Shown piece by piece: positions 28,160 through 37,814 of a stretch of 64,000 nt of DNA (position 1 is its first letter; every line of letters begins with the position of its first letter). The DNA comes from Balanoglossus misakiensis (lineage: Eukaryota > Hemichordata), in NCBI GenBank assembly GCA_040954595.2, contig CM082593.2, positions 10,974,001 through 11,038,000 on the forward strand, in the 5' to 3' direction. A model generated the notes under the pieces. That model was not told where the DNA came from. It saw nothing but the letters and a program-made list of their open reading frames with translations, and searched no databases. Both the position numbers and the translations under genes were made by a program.

Positions 28160-29400
28160 TCATGGGTAAAAATCATCAAAAAATGACACATTTTCGATTA
28201 TGCAAAATCTCAAAATTTCGTCCATTTTTGAATAAAAATCATGGGTAAAAATCATCAAAAATGACAAATTTTCGTCTTTGCAAAATCTCAAATTTTCGTC
28301 GATTTTTGAAAAAAAATCATGGTTGAAAATCATCAAAAAATGACAAAATTTTCGACTTTGTAAAATCACAAAATTTCGTCGATTTTGAAAAAAATCATAG
28401 GTTCGTCGATTTTAAAAAAAAAAACATGGGTGAAAATCATCAAAAAATGACAAATTTTCGACTTTGCAAAATCTCAAAATTTCGTCGATTTTTGAAAAAA
28501 AATCATGGGTAAAAATCATCAAAAAATGACACATTTTCGATTATGCAAAATCTCAAAATTTCGTCGATTTTTGAAAAAAAATCATGGGTGAAAATCATGA
28601 AAAAATGACACATTTTCGACTTTGAAAAATCTAAAAATTTCGTCGATTTTTGAAAAAAAATCATGGGTAAAAATCATCAAAAAATGACAAATTTTCGTCT
28701 TTGCAAAATCTTAAAATTTCGTCGATTTTTGAAAAAAATCATGGTTGAAAATCATCAAAAAATGACAAAATTTTCGACTTTGTAAAATCATAAAATTTCG
28801 TCGATTTTGAAAAAAATCATAGGTTCGTCGATTTAAAAAAAAAAACATGGGTGAAAATCATCAAAAAATGACAAATTTTCGACTTTGCAAAATCTCAAAA
28901 TTTCGTCGATTTTTGAAAAAAAATCATGGGTAAAAATCATCAAAAAATGACACATTTTCGATTATGCAAAATCTCAAAATTTCGTCCATTTTTGAATAAA
29001 AATCATGGGTAAAAATCATCAAAAATGACAAATTTTCGTCTTTGCAAAATCTCAAATTTTCGTCGATTTTTGAAAAAAAATCATGGTTGAAAATCATCAA
29101 AAAATGACAAAATTTTCGACTTTGTAAAATCACAAAATTTCGTCGATTTTGAAAAAAATCATAGGTTCGTCGATTTTAAAAAAAAAACATGGGTGAAAAT
29201 CATCAAAAAATGACAAATTTTCGACTTTGCAAAATCTCAAAATTTCGTCGATTTTTGAAAAAAAATCATGGGTAAAAATCATCAAAAAATGACACATTTT
29301 CGATTATGCAAAATCTCAAAATTTCGTCGATTTTTGAAAAAAAATCATGGGTGAAAATCATGAAAAAATGACACATTTTCGACTTTGAAAAATCTAAAAA
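28160..29400. repeat. 764-bp local duplication in the satellite
   Basis: The monomer order from 28160 (CGATTATGC unit, then CAAATTTTCGTCGATT, then the CATAGG short unit) recurs from 28924 at an offset of 764 bp. The copies differ slightly, for example in the length of the A-run after CGATTTA or CGATTTT. Confidence 0.65.
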
Positions 29401-30199
29401 TTTCGTCGATTTTTGAAAAAAAAATCATGGGTAAAAATCATCAAAAAATGACAAATTTTCGTCTTTGCAAAATCTTAAAATTTCGTCGATTTTTGAAAAA
29501 AATCATGGGTGAAAATCATCAAAAAATGACAAATTTTCGACTTTGCAAAATCTCAAAATTTCATCAATTTTTGAAAAAATCATGGGTAAAAATCATCAAA
29601 AAATGACAAATTTTCGTCTTTGCTAAATCTCAAAATTTCGTCGGTTTTTGAAAAATAATATGGGTGAAAATCATCAAAAAATGACAAATTTTCGACTTTG
29701 CAAAATCTCAAAATTTCGTCGATTTTTGAATAAAAATCATGGGTGAAAATCATCAAAAAATGACACATTTTCGACTTTGCAAAATCTCAACATTTCGTCG
29801 ATTTTTGAAAAAAAATCATGGTGAAAATCATCAAAAATGACAAATTTTCGTCTTTGCAAAATCTCAAAATTTCGTCCATTTTTGAAAAAAAATCATGGGT
29901 AAAAATCATCAAAAAATGACAAATTTTCGTTTTTGCAAAATCTCACAATTTCGTCCATTTAAAAAAAAAACATGGGGGAAAATCATCAAAAAATGACAAA
30001 TTTTCGACTTTGCAAAATCTCAAAATTTCGTCCATTTTTGAAAAAAAATCATGGGTAAAAATCATCAAAAAATGACAAATTTTCGTCTTTGCAAAATCTC
30101 AAAATTTCGTCCATTTAAAAAAAAACATGGGGGAAAATCATCAAAAAATGACAAATTTTCGACTTTGCAAAATCTCAAAATTTCGTCGATTTTGAAAAA

Positions 30200-31354
30200 A
30201 ACCATTGGGGGAAAATCATCAAAAAATGACAAATTATCGACTTTGCAGAATCTCACAATATCGTCGATTTTTGAAAAAAATCATGGGTGAAAATCATCAA
30301 AAAATTACAAATTTTCGACTTTGCAAAATCTCAAAATTTCGTCGATTTTTGTAAAAACTCATGGGTGAAAATCATCAAAAAATGACAAATTTTCGACTTT
30401 GCAAAATCTCAAAATTTAGTCGATTTTTGAAAAAAAATCATAGGTGAAAATCATCAAAAAATGACAAATTTTCGACTTTGCAAAATCTCAAAATTTCGTC
30501 AATTTTTGAAAAAAATCAGGGGTAAAAATCATCAAAAAATGACAAATTTTCGTCTTTGCTAAATCTCAAAATTTCGTCGGTTTTTGAAAAATAATATTGG
30601 TGAAAATCATCAAAAAATGACAAATTTTCGACTTTGCAAAATCTCAAAATTTCGTCCATTTTTGAAAAAAAATCATGGGTAAAAATCGTCAAAAAATGAC
30701 AAATTTTCGTCTTTGCAAAATCTCAAAATTTCGTCCATTTTAAAAAAAAAACATGGGGGAAAATCATCAAAAAATGACAAATTTTCGACTTTGCAAAATC
30801 TCAAAATTTCGTCGATTTTGAAAAAAAATAATGGTTGAAAATCATCAAAAAATGACAAATTTTCGTCTTTGCAAAATCTCAAAATGTCGTCCATTTTTGA
30901 ATAAAAATCATGGGTAAAAATCATCAAAAATGACAAATTTTCGTCTTTGCAAAATCTCAAATTTTCGTCGATTTTTGAAAAAAAATCATGGTTGAAAATC
31001 ATCAAAAAATGACAAAATTTTCGACTTTGTAAAATCACTTAATTTCGTCGATTTTGAAAAAAATCATAGGTTCGTCGATTTAAAAAAAAAAAAACATGGG
31101 TGAAAATCATCAAAAAATGACAAATTTTCGACTTTGCAAAATCTCAAAATTTCGTCGATTTTTGAAAAAAAAATCATGGGTGAAAATCATCAAAAAATGA
31201 CACATTTTCGATTATGCAAAATCTCAAAATTTCGTCGATTTTTGAAAAAAAATCATGGGTGAAAATCATCAAAAAATGACAAATTTTCGACTTTGCAAAA
31301 TCTCAAAATTTCGTCGATTTTTGAAAAAAATCATGGGTGAAAATCATCAAAAAA
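30200..31354. repeat. Right edge of the satellite with private mutations
   Basis: Monomers in the last kilobase carry substitutions not seen elsewhere in the array: AATTATCGACTTTGCAGAAT, CACAATATCGTCG, AAAAATTACAAATTTT, AAATTTAGTCG and TTTTTGTAAAAACTC. Such private variants are expected at array edges, where homogenisation by unequal exchange is weaker. The array then stops abruptly within AAAAAATGAC, which overlaps the first four bases (TGAC) of the next repeat. Confidence 0.7.
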
Positions 31355-31640
31355 TGACCATCAACTGAGTATCATTCAAATACTCTGTGCACAGTGGGTA
31401 AAGACACATTTGGTTTTTTAGGAGACTTTCATCAGTTGTAGTAAAATACAACGTGACTACACTATATACACCAATGAGAATGGCCATGTAATTCAGAGAG
31501 TGCTTGATATTAAAACTGTTTCATAGTTGTGGCCTTTACTGCTGATAATTAGGTTACCATAGATACAAGCCCAATGCAACGTGACAGGGATAAACATATG
31601 CAAAGACAAGATTTAACCCCACCTCCATAATCAAAATACT

Positions 31641-31655
31641 ACCACAGAGGGCGCT
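31641..31655 (+). promoter_or_regulatory. CTCF-like motif in 309-bp repeat, copy 1
   Basis: ACCACAGAGGGCGCT agrees with the CTCF core CCASYAGRKGGCRSY at 12 of 15 positions, including the whole AGRKGGCRSY half. The match was made by eye to a known vertebrate and fly consensus; binding is not shown. Confidence 0.35.
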
Positions 31656-31949
31656 ATACTATATGACCATCAACTGAGTATCATTCAAATACTCTGTGCA
31701 CAGTGGGTAAAGACACATTTGGTTTTTTAGGAGACTTTCATCAGTTGTAGTAAAATACAACGTGACTACACTATATAAACCAATGAGAATGGCCATGTAA
31801 TTCAGAGAGTGCTTGATATTAAAACTGTTTCATAGTTGTGGCCTTTACTGATGATAATTAGGTTACCATAGATGAAAGCCCAATGCAACATGACAGGGAT
31901 AAACATATGCAAAGACAAGATTTAACCCCACCTCCATAATCAAAATACT

Positions 31950-31964
31950 ACCACAGAGGGCGCT
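31950..31964 (+). promoter_or_regulatory. CTCF-like motif in 309-bp repeat, copy 2
   Basis: Same 15-mer as in copy 1, in the same orientation, 309 bp further on. Confidence 0.35.
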
Positions 31965-32246
31965 ATACTATATGACCATCAACTGAGTATCATTCAAATA
32001 CTCTGTGCACAGTGGGTAAAGACACATTTGGTTTTTTAGGAGACTTTCACCAGTTGCAGTAAAATACAACGTGACTACACTATATGCACCAATGAGAATG
32101 GCCGTGTAATTCAGAGTGCTTGATATTAAAACTGTTTCAAAGCTGTGGCCTTTACTGCTGATAATTAGGTTACCATAGATACAAGTGGAATGGAACCGGA
32201 CAGGGATAAACATACAAAGGCTAGGTTAACCCCCCCCCCAAATACT

Positions 32247-32261
32247 ACCACAGAGGGCGCT
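32247..32261 (+). promoter_or_regulatory. CTCF-like motif in 309-bp repeat, copy 3
   Basis: Same 15-mer, kept intact although the bases just upstream in this copy have been replaced by a C-run. Confidence 0.35.
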
Positions 32262-32365
32262 ATACTGATCATCAAGTCTGTACCATTGAAATAAATCTGT
32301 GCAGAGTGGGTAAATTAGGCATTTGGTTCTTCAGATTTTCATAAGTTGCACTAAAATGCTATGTG

Positions 32366-32672
32366 GCCCACTACAAGGACAAATAAGTCAAAAATGGCAA
32401 ATTTGACGTTTACTTTGAGGTTGGCATGGGGCAAACGAGACAATACAAGAACACTGAAACTCAATTAGTGAAACACTAAAGTTGTACTTTATTTCTCTAA
32501 CAAACTTAGAGAAAATTTACATGGCCATCTTTTTACTCAGAGACCTGATGTTGAATTGAAATGTGGTAGTGCAGGTCCACATGAGTGCCGTGTACTAGCC
32601 TCTCTCTCTGCAAATCCATCCACAACTTGCGTGCAGATAGTGGGAGTCTGATGTAAGCAACTACTGCAGTTA
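32366..32672. other. Spacer without recognised gene
   Basis: AT-rich unique sequence. A minus-strand open frame of 84 codons lies at 32533-32787, but it has no recognisable domain, extends into an inverted-repeat arm and has no splice or promoter support, so it is not called. Confidence 0.4.
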
Positions 32673-32900
32673 CAGTCAGGACGTAAGTGGGATAATTAAA
32701 CAGCAGGGGATCATGCAATGCAAACACTTGAACTGGCCAGTAACGTTTGAATTGCTCATTTGCATACAGTTTTTCAACTTTTTTCACAACGAAAGTTAAG
32801 CAACTAGCAACCCATTTCTGACAATTATTTCACCCCAGGCACATTACTGGTACTATGAGTGTACTACATGTGATTTTTCATGAAGTTTTATCGAGAAGAA
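32673..32900 (+). repeat. Left arm of imperfect inverted repeat, centre ~33.17 kb
   Basis: The 25 bases at 32673-32697 (CAGTCAGGACGTAAGTGGGA plus TAATT) pair with 33636-33660 with one mismatch. Further in, TGATTTTTCATGAAGTTTTA near 32870 pairs with the complement near 33450-33470. The coordinate sums agree, so these are arms of one degenerate foldback with a spacer of about 540 bp. Confidence 0.65.
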
Positions 32901-33062
32901 TTTCTTTACTTCCACTGACAAAATTGTGATCACGAAATTCAAAGTGACCTTGAAGTTACAAAAAAAAAAAATATCAGCCATACCCACACAAAAATTAACC
33001 CCCTCAGGTTTTAGAAACATTATTAAACTCCTCTATTCATAATTTTGACATGAATATATCCA

Positions 33063-33088
33063 TGCCGAGAGTCAAGGACCACAATTTA
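33063..33088 (+). repeat. 26-bp direct repeat, copy 1
   Basis: The 26 bases beginning TGCCGAGAGTCAAGGACCAC recur exactly at 33389-33414 inside the same foldback spacer. Confidence 0.7.
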
Positions 33089-33388
33089 CTGTGCCATAGG
33101 TCAGTCCTGAGAAGTCAGTCAGCGTGAATAGTGTATAGACTCCGTATGTAATATGCTAATGAGAGATAACGACGCGTTGAAAAGGAAGCCATTACGTCAT
33201 GGGTTAACATGCGTTGACCTACTTCAATGCATACACATATGGCAAACACGGCTGTACTCGTCGATGGCGAAGGCAATTTTTACACCGTCATTACTCCACA
33301 ACGGAGCGGCTCACACTATTATAATTTCACGGTAACTTAGTTCAATATCTTCCTAACCTACCCAATTTTTTTCAAGACAAGAAATCTT

Positions 33389-33414
33389 TGCCGAGAGTCA
33401 AGGACCACAATTTA
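33389..33414 (+). repeat. 26-bp direct repeat, copy 2
   Basis: Exact second copy of 33063-33088 in the same orientation. Confidence 0.7.
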
Positions 33415-33439
33415 AACCAACATACCGAAACTGTCTTTC

Positions 33440-33660
33440 TCGGGAAATCGTCGTTAAAACTTCACGAAAAATCATCCTATCATTGACTATGGTGTTTCAT
33501 ACACGTCTTAGAAAAATGGGTGCACTACGATCACTTGTAGTACCGAAAATCTCCGTTTGAAAATTTTTCGAACTGGCCGTAACTGCCACTCAGCGACTTT
33601 CACATTCAAATAGATCTCTTTGATCTCACCGCCGTAATTACCCCACTTACGTCCTGACTG
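33440..33660 (-). repeat. Right arm of imperfect inverted repeat, centre ~33.17 kb
   Basis: Partner of 32673-32900. Inner and outer matched blocks keep the same centre. No transposase is encoded between the arms. Confidence 0.65.
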
Positions 33661-33919
33661 GTTAATACTTACAAAGTGTATAACCTCCAACACCCCATGG
33701 ACGGTATCATGTCATCACCAGTAGCTATAGGTTCTTTTAACACCTTGAGAGAAAAAAATGGATTGTTACTGATAGATTACAAAGCACTGACAATACAAGA
33801 GGGGGAGGGGTAAGGTTTGTTGAGAGTAGTTGTTTTTTGCTAAACATTAGTGAAAATATGAAATTATTGACATGTAGGATTTCAATTTTATGATGTAAGA
33901 GTATTTTATAATATCTCAC
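33661..33919. other. Intron-like spacer next to RPA-like exon
   Basis: AT-rich sequence downstream (on the minus strand) of the RPA-like exon 33920-34091. No feature was seen except a purine run GAGGGGGAGGGG near 33800. Confidence 0.4.
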
Positions 33920-34091
33920 CGGGACTTCAGTTGTCGCTGTAGTATTTAACCCAAGTTTAACTGTGCCACCCACGTCCATGCATGGCAAGGTTTTCTCTCC
34001 CAAAAGTTTCAGTTTGGTATCCCAGTTACCATCAGTTGCACTTACTCCACGCCTTCTAAGTTGAATGCGATTTACCATCACAGGATTCATA
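33920..34091 (-). pseudogene. RPA70-like OB-fold exon, degenerate copy (DBD-B-like)
   Basis: The minus-strand exon is bounded by the acceptor TTGCACCACAG (exon opens TATGAATCC) and the donor CCG|GTGAGATA. It encodes a stretch with SATDGNWDTKLKLLGEKT, DVGGTVKLG and LNTTATTEVPV. This parallels the exon at 38431-38637 (TITDGTRDAEVNLWGEKT, DVGATVKLG, LNTTATTEVEV). The LWGE-type motif, a glycine-rich turn and a final TTATTEV strand match the second DNA-binding OB fold of the RPA large subunit. Its length, 172 bp against 207 bp in the better copy, is not a multiple of three, and the PLVINRYKTSS segment is missing, so it is called a broken duplicate. RPA-like by family resemblance; function in this host is unknown. 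Confidence 0.65.
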
Positions 34092-34215
34092 CTGTGGTGC
34101 AAAGACAATTAAAAACATCGATTGTAAGTCATTTAGTAGTGATACCATTGTGACCAAACCTCGTTTTAAAATACATGTAATCTGTACTCGAAACTATCAT
34201 TTTTTTCTTTCTAGA

Positions 34216-34555
34216 ATATTAGAACGCGCTCAAAAATAAAAATGCGACCTGTAAGCGAGTGCCGCGTTTCAATTGGTACTGACGATAAACACCGCCACTC
34301 GGAGATAAAATCAACGTTTTTTTTTTTTTTAATGCAAGTGAACGCATGGAGGCGGCCATATTGAATTTAGGTTACATCCCAAGACATTCCGACTGGGCTT
34401 CAGGTGGATTCGGGAAAGGTCTCTAAAACATAATCGGTCATCCAATTTTGTATACTAAATTTCTAAAAATGTAGGACATGGGAGGTTAACATACCCACAA
34501 TGACTACACACAAAAAAGGGCCCAGGCGTTTCGGGGTGCGATTGTTACGTACCTT
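34216..34555 (-). repeat. Left arm of ~340-bp palindrome around an RPA-like exon
   Basis: The reverse complement of this stretch matches 34816-35145 almost end to end. It includes the donor-side sequence AAGGTACGT, the block CTCCCATCTTCTACATTTTT, and CGGTGTTTATCGTCAGTACC. The loop is about 260 bp and contains the exon fragment 34579-34815. The same sequence also occurs once more, in direct orientation, at 38014-38240. Confidence 0.85.
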
Positions 34556-34578
34556 AGCTCCATCATCTGCAACCATGC

Positions 34579-34815
34579 AGCCAAGGAGTGGCAGTGAAAT
34601 TGTGCCTCATTGAGGATACAGTCTAGATCCGGAATTCAGCCAACGGCAAACTGTTTAGCGTGCCTTGTATGCAGCAGGATGGCAACGTTCTGGAACTTAA
34701 ATTCTGGAAAGAAAATCCGAAATAGCTGAACAGATAACAGAAGAGAGAATACATACAGCTCCGCAACTTTTCCACTGGAAGATATAATACCATTTGCCTC
34801 TATGATAGAGCAAAG
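34579..34815 (+). pseudogene. RPA70-like OB-fold exon, degenerate copy (DBD-A-like)
   Basis: A plus-strand copy of the exon seen at 37815-38013, beginning within GCCAAGGAGTGGCAGTGAAA and ending at donor AAAG|GTATGT. It keeps the sequence for GKLFSVPCMQQDGNVLEL and continues KFWKEN before the frame breaks. Further on it encodes RNFSTGRYNTICLYDRAK in another frame. The pattern of an IRNS..GKLFS strand, a DGNVLEL strand and F-W-K-E is that of the first DNA-binding OB fold of RPA70. Stops (TGA in the EDT.. part, TAG after ENPK) and frame changes make it non-coding. It retains about 80 bases absent from the 37815 copy, so each copy is damaged differently. Confidence 0.65.
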
Positions 34816-35145
34816 GTATGTTATAATCGCACCCCGAAACTTATGGGCCTTTTTTTGCCGCAGTCATTTCGGGTATCTTAACCTCCCATCTTCTGCATTT
34901 TTAGAAATTTACTCTACAAAATTGAATGACCCATTACATTTTAGAGACGTTTCCCGAATTCAACCGAAGCCTAATCGGAAGGTCTTCGGATGTAATCCAA
35001 TATGGCAGCCTCCATGCGATCACGTACATTGAAAATCCATTGATTTCATCGCCGATTACCGATGTTTATCGTCAATACCGATTCAAACGCGGCACTCGTT
35101 TACAAGTCGCATTTATTTTTGATCGCGTTCCAATATTTTAAACAA
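34816..35145 (+). repeat. Right arm of ~340-bp palindrome
   Basis: Partner of 34216-34555. It corresponds to the intron start downstream of the RPA-like exon and is also present at 38014-38240. A third copy in direct orientation and one inverted copy within 4 kb show repeated local duplication in both orientations. Confidence 0.85.
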
Positions 35146-35242
35146 ACTAGATTACTGATAAAAATGCTCAAAATTTTTCCTCCAAATGCCACCTTTACGG
35201 ATTCAGTCACACAACTTACAGACTACGCCAAACTTTTTTCCA

Positions 35243-35384
35243 GATCATACCTTGCGGGCGAAAAGCGATGGATATACCTGAAAAATTTGTAACAGAATTG
35301 TATCATCCGCCACAAATAATGATATCAGAAGTCGAGATATCTCCACAGAAGAAGAGGGTGTGCGTTGTAGGAAAAGTCCATGAT
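35243..35384 (+). CDS. Possible exon of an RPA-like gene (39 codons from ATG)
   Basis: The exon is bounded by the acceptor ACTTTTTTCCAG and the donor GAT|GTGAGTAC. An ATG at 35268 opens 39 codons in phase 0 with the C-terminal part EISPQKKRVCVVGKVHD, which looks like the first beta strands of an OB fold (hydrophobic, then V-x-G-K-V). It lies 2.4 kb upstream of exon 37815-38013 on the same strand. However, the phases do not join (this exon ends in phase 0, while the extended open frame of the next one would need phase 2), so it may belong to another copy of the family. Too short for routine gene finding; coding status is inferred. Confidence 0.45.
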
Positions 35385-35412
35385 GTGAGTACTGTCAAAT
35401 GTTGCACAAATA

Positions 35413-35878
35413 GCCGTTAAACCTGAAATATAGATTGAAAGTGGATATTGTTTTACACAATTTTTGAACATTGAAGTAAAGTATTAGAATGATGGAATCC
35501 GATAAAAAAAGTGAGTTGGTAATTTCGGCATCCGACTTCGTTATTAAAAATGGAAAGGTTTGCGATTCGGTTCAAGTAGTATTTGCAAGTTTGAAAGGAA
35601 ATATTTCATTGAAGTACAGTGGCAACTACTGCATTATTGAGAATCTTTGAAATGTTGATGAACGGAGACTTATAATAGAATAAATGAAAACCTACCTTTA
35701 ACGGTGTTAGGGTTACTACACCTGACAGACCGCTGGTCTGCGTCCGACCGATTCTGAGCTCCTAGCTCTTGTGGAGACATGCGGAGGTACAGCGGGTTAA
35801 CGGTTAGGAAGTGTTGATGAAAGGAATGATTAATTACATAGGCCAATCAGGATCCTGGAGTTAGATATTCGAGTGAAA
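35413..35878 (+). repeat. Left arm of ~460-bp inverted repeat
   Basis: It starts GCCGTTAAACCTGAAA and is the reverse complement of 37362-37811 over its whole length at roughly 90% identity by eye. Shared blocks include TCCGACTTCGTTATTAAAAA and TCCTAGCTCTTGTGGAGACA. Small indels distinguish the arms. It begins 28 bases after the donor of exon 35243-35384. Confidence 0.9.
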
Positions 35879-37361
35879 TGGTGAAAAAACGGGAATGCCG
35901 ATTGGTTCAATTTAACCGGAGGGAAATTGCTACATTATATGACGTCAGTTGCGAACGATAATGCATATATTAAGCTAAGGTTGAATCCGGTTTTTCCATC
36001 AAGCACAAGCATATTTCAGTCATAAAAAAAACGAAGAGAATAACACTAAAAAAATATTTCCTTTTTAAAAACTTCACTATAGCATTATTATAATGATGTA
36101 CGTCGTACATAAAATGATACACGTGACATCGACTTGTTCAGAGTTTTAAAACAGGTAGAGAGTGCCCATGGGTAACCCGAAAACACACAAACCGGGTAAA
36201 AAATGAAAGTCCTGCGAAGGCCAGGAGTATACACTGAAAAATTACAATAAATCTAGTACAAAAGTTTGTATCCTCACGAATAATTAACTCTGATTGCATA
36301 AGTTTATTTCCGTCTCATTAACTTCTGAAAGCAAATCACTCACTTGCCGGTAAAAGTTGAGTAAAATACTACATCTAAACTGCATAGCGATGGCGGCCCA
36401 TAAAAATAATTGCCCAGTGTCCCACTCGCAATGCATAACTTTTTAGGCCAAGTGCTAATGATATTCGAATTTTCGAAGGTTACGCAATATACACATACAT
36501 GTATAAATATTAATTTATGAACAATTTCCAGTGTTCACGCTGGGATTTCTTTCGTTCTAGTTTACTCGTTATATAATGTACCAATTCCCTCCGGTAAGTT
36601 GAGCCGATTCCCATCACTTTGAGCCAATCGATATTCATGGTTTTTCAGCATTTCAGTCGACTATATTTACACATGTTGCATGTCTTTGCAGTTTTTGACT
36701 TGACGCTTACAACCGAGTCGCACCGCACGCAGTACTATCTTGTTGTCTTCATGTTTAGTTGTTGTTTTGCGCACACTATTTGCACAAAAATATCTGCTCG
36801 TTTTGTTATCAACGATCGAGTATATGTTAGGAAGTCCGACATAGAGAACTTTGTTCTAAATATTCAATGCCCCACAAATGATATACTAGACTGCTCGACA
36901 CAACACACCCCAGCCATACTCCATTAGTACACGCCACAAACACCGTATTTATACAGCCTGAGGGATTTCAGCTTCGAACTTATTGCCCAATCATATTCGA
37001 CTATTTCCAACCAATCCCATTCTGACTAATTGACCAATCACACGCTTCGAGCATAATTTCCAAAAAAGGGAAAACTAACGAATTTGCTACATCTTTCCGG
37101 TTTCATCTTCAACAGTTTCCAACATTTTTTTGGACCCCCCCCCCCTCGATAAACACCCATACTCAAAGGGTAACTTCATTTAATTGTCAGTAAATAAAAT
37201 CAATTCACAGTCTTATTACATGTACTATTTATAATATACTCAAATTTCCACTACAAAATATCTGTATATGTGCGTTAAATTCTGAAATCTTTCCACCCAA
37301 ACCTCTAGTTATGCAAATTTAAATTGCTGTCTGTGTGTTCGCCTACGGTTTCTCATTTTCG
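35879..37361. other. Interior of the 460-bp inverted repeat
   Basis: About 1.5 kb between the arms. It holds an unsupported plus-strand open frame (36619-36927) without a recognisable domain, a C-run near 37135-37146, and AT-rich sequence. No transposase signature (DDE, tyrosine recombinase, Rep/helicase) was seen, so if this is a mobile element it is non-autonomous. Confidence 0.5.
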
Positions 37362-37811
37362 GACATTCGAATCTAACTCCTGATTAGCCTATAAACTTAT
37401 TTCTTTCATCAACACTTTCTAACCGTTAACCCGCTGTACCTCCGCATGTCTCCACAAGAGCTAGGAGCTCAGAATCGGATGAACGAGACAAGCGGTCTCT
37501 CACGTTTAGTAACCGTAACACCGTTAAAGGTAGGTTTTCATTGATTCTAATAAGTCTCCGTTCATCAACATTTCAAAAATTCTCCATAACCCAGTAGTTG
37601 CCACTGTGCTTCAATGAAATATTTCCTTTCAAACTTGCAAATGGTAACCGAATCTCAAATCGCAAATCTTTCCATTTTTAATAACGAAGTCGGATGCCGC
37701 AATCACCAACTCACTTTTTTATCGGACTCCATCATTCTAATACTTTACTTCAATGTTCAAAAATTGTGTAAAACAATATCCACTCTCAATCTATTTTTCA
37801 GGTTTAACGGC
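37362..37811 (-). repeat. Right arm of ~460-bp inverted repeat
   Basis: Partner of 35413-35878. Its outer end is TTTCAGGTTTAACGGC, that is, it contains the splice acceptor of the following RPA-like exon. The inverted repeat therefore was made from, or captured, intron sequence of that gene. Confidence 0.9.
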
Positions 37812-37814
37812 GTT

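Larger units (their letters stand above)
1..31354. repeat. Satellite array, ~78-bp monomer, more than 31 kb
   Basis: The whole interval is head-to-tail copies of one A/T-rich monomer. It can be read from one TCATGGG to the next, for example 2525 to 2603, which is 78 bp; neighbours run 77-80 bp because A-runs vary. The order within the unit is TCATGGGTGAAAATCATC, AAAAAATGACAAATTTTCGA, CTTTGCAAAATCTCAAAATT, TCGTCGATTTTTG, then an A-run. Diagnostic variants define monomer types: CGACTTTGC, CGTCTTTGC, CGATTATGC or CGTTTATGC in the middle, and CGTCGATT, CGTCCATT, CGTCAATT or CGTCGGTT near the end. Two recurrent deleted forms exist: a short unit joining CATAGG directly to TTCGTCGATT, and one joining GACAAATTTT directly to the A-run followed by ACGGGTG. 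There is no gene in the interval. The left end is beyond the window. Function is unknown; centromeric or heterochromatic satellite is the default reading. Confidence 0.97.
31355..32365. repeat. 309-bp tandem repeat, three copies plus a partial fourth
   Basis: The sequence starting TGACCATCAACTGAGTATCA begins at 31355, 31664 and 31973, giving a 309-bp period. The third copy is about 292 bp, and a diverged fourth begins at 32265 (TGATCATCAAGTCTG) and fades by about 32365. Copies 1 and 2 are nearly identical. Copy 3 carries substitutions, and its CCACCTCC stretch is replaced by a C-run. Each copy ends in CAGAGGGCGCTATACT, which resembles a CTCF core motif (annotated separately). The short open frames here are not supported as genes. 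The repeat abuts the satellite directly. Confidence 0.93.

Noticed and set aside
1-31354. Dozens of open frames on both strands in the satellite, with peptides such as FSKIDEILRFCKVENLSFF and KMTNFRLCKISKFRRFLKK
   Set aside because: The monomer is about 78 bp, a multiple of three, so any stop-free frame repeats itself. The same DNA is open on both strands and frames break at every A-run indel. No start, splice or codon evidence supports translation.
1-31354. CRISPR-like array
   Set aside because: There are no unique spacers between conserved repeats, the unit is continuous, the context is eukaryotic and no cas genes are present.
31968-32213. 81-codon minus-strand open frame in the 309-bp repeat
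   Set aside because: It exists only in the third, diverged copy and lacks any domain; copies 1 and 2 do not keep it.
36619-36927. 102-codon plus-strand open frame inside the 460-bp inverted repeat
   Set aside because: No domain, no splice or promoter support, and ordinary AT-rich composition.
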